Positions 6,525 to 8,277 of a stretch of DNA of 8,277 nucleotides are shown here, in pieces. Origin of the DNA: Nitrospinaceae bacterium (GTDB lineage Bacteria > Nitrospinota > Nitrospinia > Nitrospinales > VA-1); assembly GCA_029261435.1 (NCBI GenBank), contig JAJDBI010000104.1, positions 1 through 8,277 on the forward strand, in the 5' to 3' direction. The notes below the pieces were generated by a model. It made no database searches, was not told the DNA's origin, and was given only the letters and a program-made list of their open reading frames with translations. Numbering within the stretch: position 1 is the stretch's first letter; every line of letters begins with the position of its first letter. The translations under genes and the position numbers were made by a program.

Positions 6525-6573
6525 CCTGGAAAACAGACGGTAACTGTTGGTAGCTAAGCTCAAGGAAAGTAAA

Positions 6574-7554
6574 ATGAAAACAATCCATAAAATCTTAAAG
6601 CTATTAAGCGACGGACAATTTCATTCCGGAGAAAATCTTGGTGAACAAGTGGGTGTAACACGCAGTGCCATTTGGAAAAACGTCAAAGAAATAGAGCAAC
6701 GTGGCGTCACTGTTGAGTCAATCGTTGGCAAAGGCTACCGTATCAATGGCGGGTTAAGTTTATTAAATGAAAGCAGTGTAATAGAATATATCAATCGAAA
6801 GCCGCCAGTAGACATAAAAATATTAGACCAAGTCACATCAACGAATGAGTTTTTAATGGGTCTCGCAAAGACGTCTAATCAAAAAAATATAGCGGTTTTT
6901 GCAGAACAACAAACTCAAGGCAAAGGTCGTCGAGAACGCAATTGGGTATCGCCTTATGGCAACAACCTGTATCACTCACTCTTATGGCATTTCAGTTGCG
7001 ACCCCACAGAGTTATCCGGCTTGAGTCTGGCTATCGCATTAGCCATCACCAACACACTAAAAGAATTTGGCCTCGACAATAAACTGGGAGTGAAGTGGCC
7101 TAACGATATTTATTACGATGGCAAAAAACTCGGCGGTGTTTTACTAGAGATGCTTGCCTCTCCCCATGAAAGATCCAGTATCGTTATCGGGGTCGGAATT
7201 AATACCCGCTTATCTAATCGCCACGCTGAGCTTATCGATCAACCATGGACTTCCATTGAACACATCACCCAACAACCCGTGAATCGCAACAAATTAGCTG
7301 GCCTATTATTAAACAATATTATTTCTACCATTAGTCTATTTGAGCAAAAAGGGTTTAGTGCTTTCTTAGCTGATTGGAAACACTTAGATCTACTAGACAA
7401 TAAGCCTGTCACCCTCATCACCCACAAAGAAAAAATAAATGGCATTATGAAAGGCATCACAAATCAAGGTCAGCTCATCGTTGAGAATGAGAATAATGAG
7501 TTGCAACATTACTTTAGCGGTGAAGTGAGTTTACGCCCACAAAGCCCCGTATAA
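6574..7554 (+). CDS. birA: Bifunctional biotin ligase / biotin operon repressor BirA
   Basis: BirA activates biotin with ATP and attaches it to a lysine of biotin-dependent carboxylase carrier protein. With its DNA-binding domain it can also repress biotin synthesis genes. The 326 residues compare with 321 in E. coli. Residues 1-60 form the winged helix-turn-helix (GENLGEQVGVTRSAIWKNVKEI), so this is the regulatory form. The catalytic core shows STN at 89-91, the biotinyl-AMP loop GKGRRERNW at 116-124 (E. coli has GRGRRGRKW), and KWPNDIYYDGKKLGG at 174-188 with the expected active-site lysine. The SH3-like C-terminal domain covers about 275-326. ATG at 6574 is chosen because AAGGA (6562-6566) lies seven bases upstream; a longer frame opens with TTG at 6547 but lacks such a site. 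No biotin synthesis genes are nearby. Confidence 0.96.
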   Translation: MKTIHKILKLLSDGQFHSGENLGEQVGVTRSAIWKNVKEIEQRGVTVESIVGKGYRINGGLSLLNESSVIEYINRKPPVDIKILDQVTSTNEFLMGLAKTSNQKNIAVFAEQQTQGKGRRERNWVSPYGNNLYHSLLWHFSCDPTELSGLSLAIALAITNTLKEFGLDNKLGVKWPNDIYYDGKKLGGVLLEMLASPHERSSIVIGVGINTRLSNRHAELIDQPWTSIEHITQQPVNRNKLAGLLLNNIISTISLFEQKGFSAFLADWKHLDLLDNKPVTLITHKEKINGIMKGITNQGQLIVENENNELQHYFSGEVSLRPQSPV

Positions 7555-7578
7555 AGTGTTTAGTGTTAGCAACGCTCA

Positions 7579-8184
7579 TTACCGCCTTTTTTCTTTGATA
7601 TAGTGAAACACACCTGGCAATACTGACAAAATAATAATGACGATCACTGCTGGTAATAAGAAGTGCACCGCATCAGGAATTAAACCACCAATATAATAAC
7701 CCAACAAAGTAATACAGCCACCCCACAACACAGCACCGATAAAATTAAAAAAAACGTAACGCTTGTAGGGCATATCCACCATGCCAGCTACAATAGGCAC
7801 AAAGGTGCGAACTATTGGCACCAATCTTCCCAACAATAATGCCGTAGCACCATGCTTTTCATAAAATTTACGTGCCTGAATAATGTATTGACGCCGAAAA
7901 AATATTGATTCTTTTCGGTTTAACAACCAATGTCCCAACTTATCACCAAACCAATAACCGATGAGGTAACCAACAAAGGCCGTTATAATTAACAGGGGCA
8001 GTAATATCCAAAGACTAAATATGCCCTTGGCAGCTAACAAACCGGCTGTAAAAACCAAGCTATCCCCCGGCAAGAAAAAACCAAAAAAGAACCCTGTTTC
8101 GATAAAGATAATCAGAAAGATCCCAACATAGCCAATCGTTTCGATCCAATGTACCAAGTCAAATTGCTGGAAAAAATGTAGCAT
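7579..8184 (-). CDS. DedA family inner-membrane protein
   Basis: This 201-residue DedA/VTT-superfamily protein is a probable inner-membrane lipid or proton-coupled transporter. Relatives are needed for membrane-potential homeostasis and envelope stress resistance, and some flip polyprenyl-phosphate or phosphatidylethanolamine. The hallmarks are an acidic re-entrant segment with E29 and D41 (FIETGFFFGFFLPGDS), the amphipathic stretch at 80-115, and the arginine motif GRLVPIVRTFVPIVAG at 119-134 with R120 and R126, all matching residues essential in E. coli YqjA and YghB. Membrane segments lie near 17-37, 57-79, 119-136, 143-168 and 173-193. Length is usual for the family. The ATG at 8184 has AAGGG eight bases upstream. 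The gene converges with birA across 24 bases. Confidence 0.94.
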   Translation of the reverse strand: MLHFFQQFDLVHWIETIGYVGIFLIIFIETGFFFGFFLPGDSLVFTAGLLAAKGIFSLWILLPLLIITAFVGYLIGYWFGDKLGHWLLNRKESIFFRRQYIIQARKFYEKHGATALLLGRLVPIVRTFVPIVAGMVDMPYKRYVFFNFIGAVLWGGCITLLGYYIGGLIPDAVHFLLPAVIVIIILSVLPGVFHYIKEKRR

Positions 8185-8204
8185 GGTTTTTACCCTTGTT
8201 GCTA

Positions 8205-8233
8205 ATTATACTCGTCTTCATAAAACTTATAAA
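8205..8233 (-). promoter_or_regulatory. Candidate sigma-70 promoter for the DedA gene
   Basis: On the minus strand a perfect TATAAT (8205-8210) follows TTTATA (8228-8233, four of six to the -35 consensus) after 17 bases. Transcription would start near 8198, giving a very short leader of about 13 bases that just contains the AAGGG ribosome binding site. The remaining bases, 8234-8277, show no feature I can support. Confidence 0.6.
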
Positions 8234-8277
8234 CTAGACATGAATTTTACCTCAAACCCAGGAAAGAAACTAACAAC

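Noticed and set aside
6310..6588. Minus-strand frames across the RRM gene tail and terminator
   Set aside because: They read through the reverse of the glycine-rich codons and the terminator hairpin and have no start signals.
7562..7576. Short hairpin between birA and the DedA gene as a shared terminator
   Set aside because: The stem is six pairs with one G-U and a three-base loop, and no T-run follows on either strand, so it is too weak to call.
1..8277. CRISPR array, tRNA or rRNA genes, toxin-antitoxin pair, phage or defence system
   Set aside because: No regularly spaced repeats, cloverleaf-like segments or matching proteins were found on either strand.

Overview
The window looks like chromosomal DNA from a moderately AT-rich gammaproteobacterium. 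The basis is a BirA of the bifunctional helix-turn-helix type, a TypA/BipA close in length and motifs to the enterobacterial protein, and an N-terminal NlpC/P60-associated plus bacterial SH3 architecture. A host-associated Legionellales-like organism would fit the SH3/NlpC-type protein, the PQ-loop transporter and the IS66 element. That placement is an inference and cannot be proven from this sequence.

Layout. Bases 1-2495 are a complete IS66-family insertion sequence with terminal inverted repeats at both ends. Its three genes, tnpA, tnpB and tnpC, are all intact and all on the minus strand. The element has landed inside a minus-strand gene for a secreted SH3-domain protein of the NlpC/P60 peptidase type. 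Only the signal peptide, N-terminal domain and SH3 part remain in the window (2464-3285), and the last ten codons are read out of the IS end. Divergent to it is a plus-strand gene for a seven-helix membrane protein with two PQ-loop repeats (3394-4074), laid out like a full-length SWEET sugar transporter. It converges with typA (minus, 4071-5885) so tightly that the two stop codons overlap. A short RNA-recognition-motif protein with an RGG tail follows (6124-6444), divergent from typA and closed by a strong intrinsic terminator. Then come birA (6574-7554) with its own promoter, and convergently a DedA-family membrane protein (7579-8184, minus) with a good promoter at 8205-8233.

Function. Outside the IS, the genes are mostly separately transcribed housekeeping functions: translation and stress GTPase, RNA binding, biotin attachment and repression, and membrane lipid or proton homeostasis. 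I see no operon tying them together and no defence, secretion or CRISPR system. The two places that reward a second look are the IS66 disruption, which makes a chimeric, catalytic-domain-less SH3 protein, and the bacterial two-repeat, seven-helix SWEET-like protein with a degenerate second PQ motif. No stretch longer than 300 bases lacks a gene.
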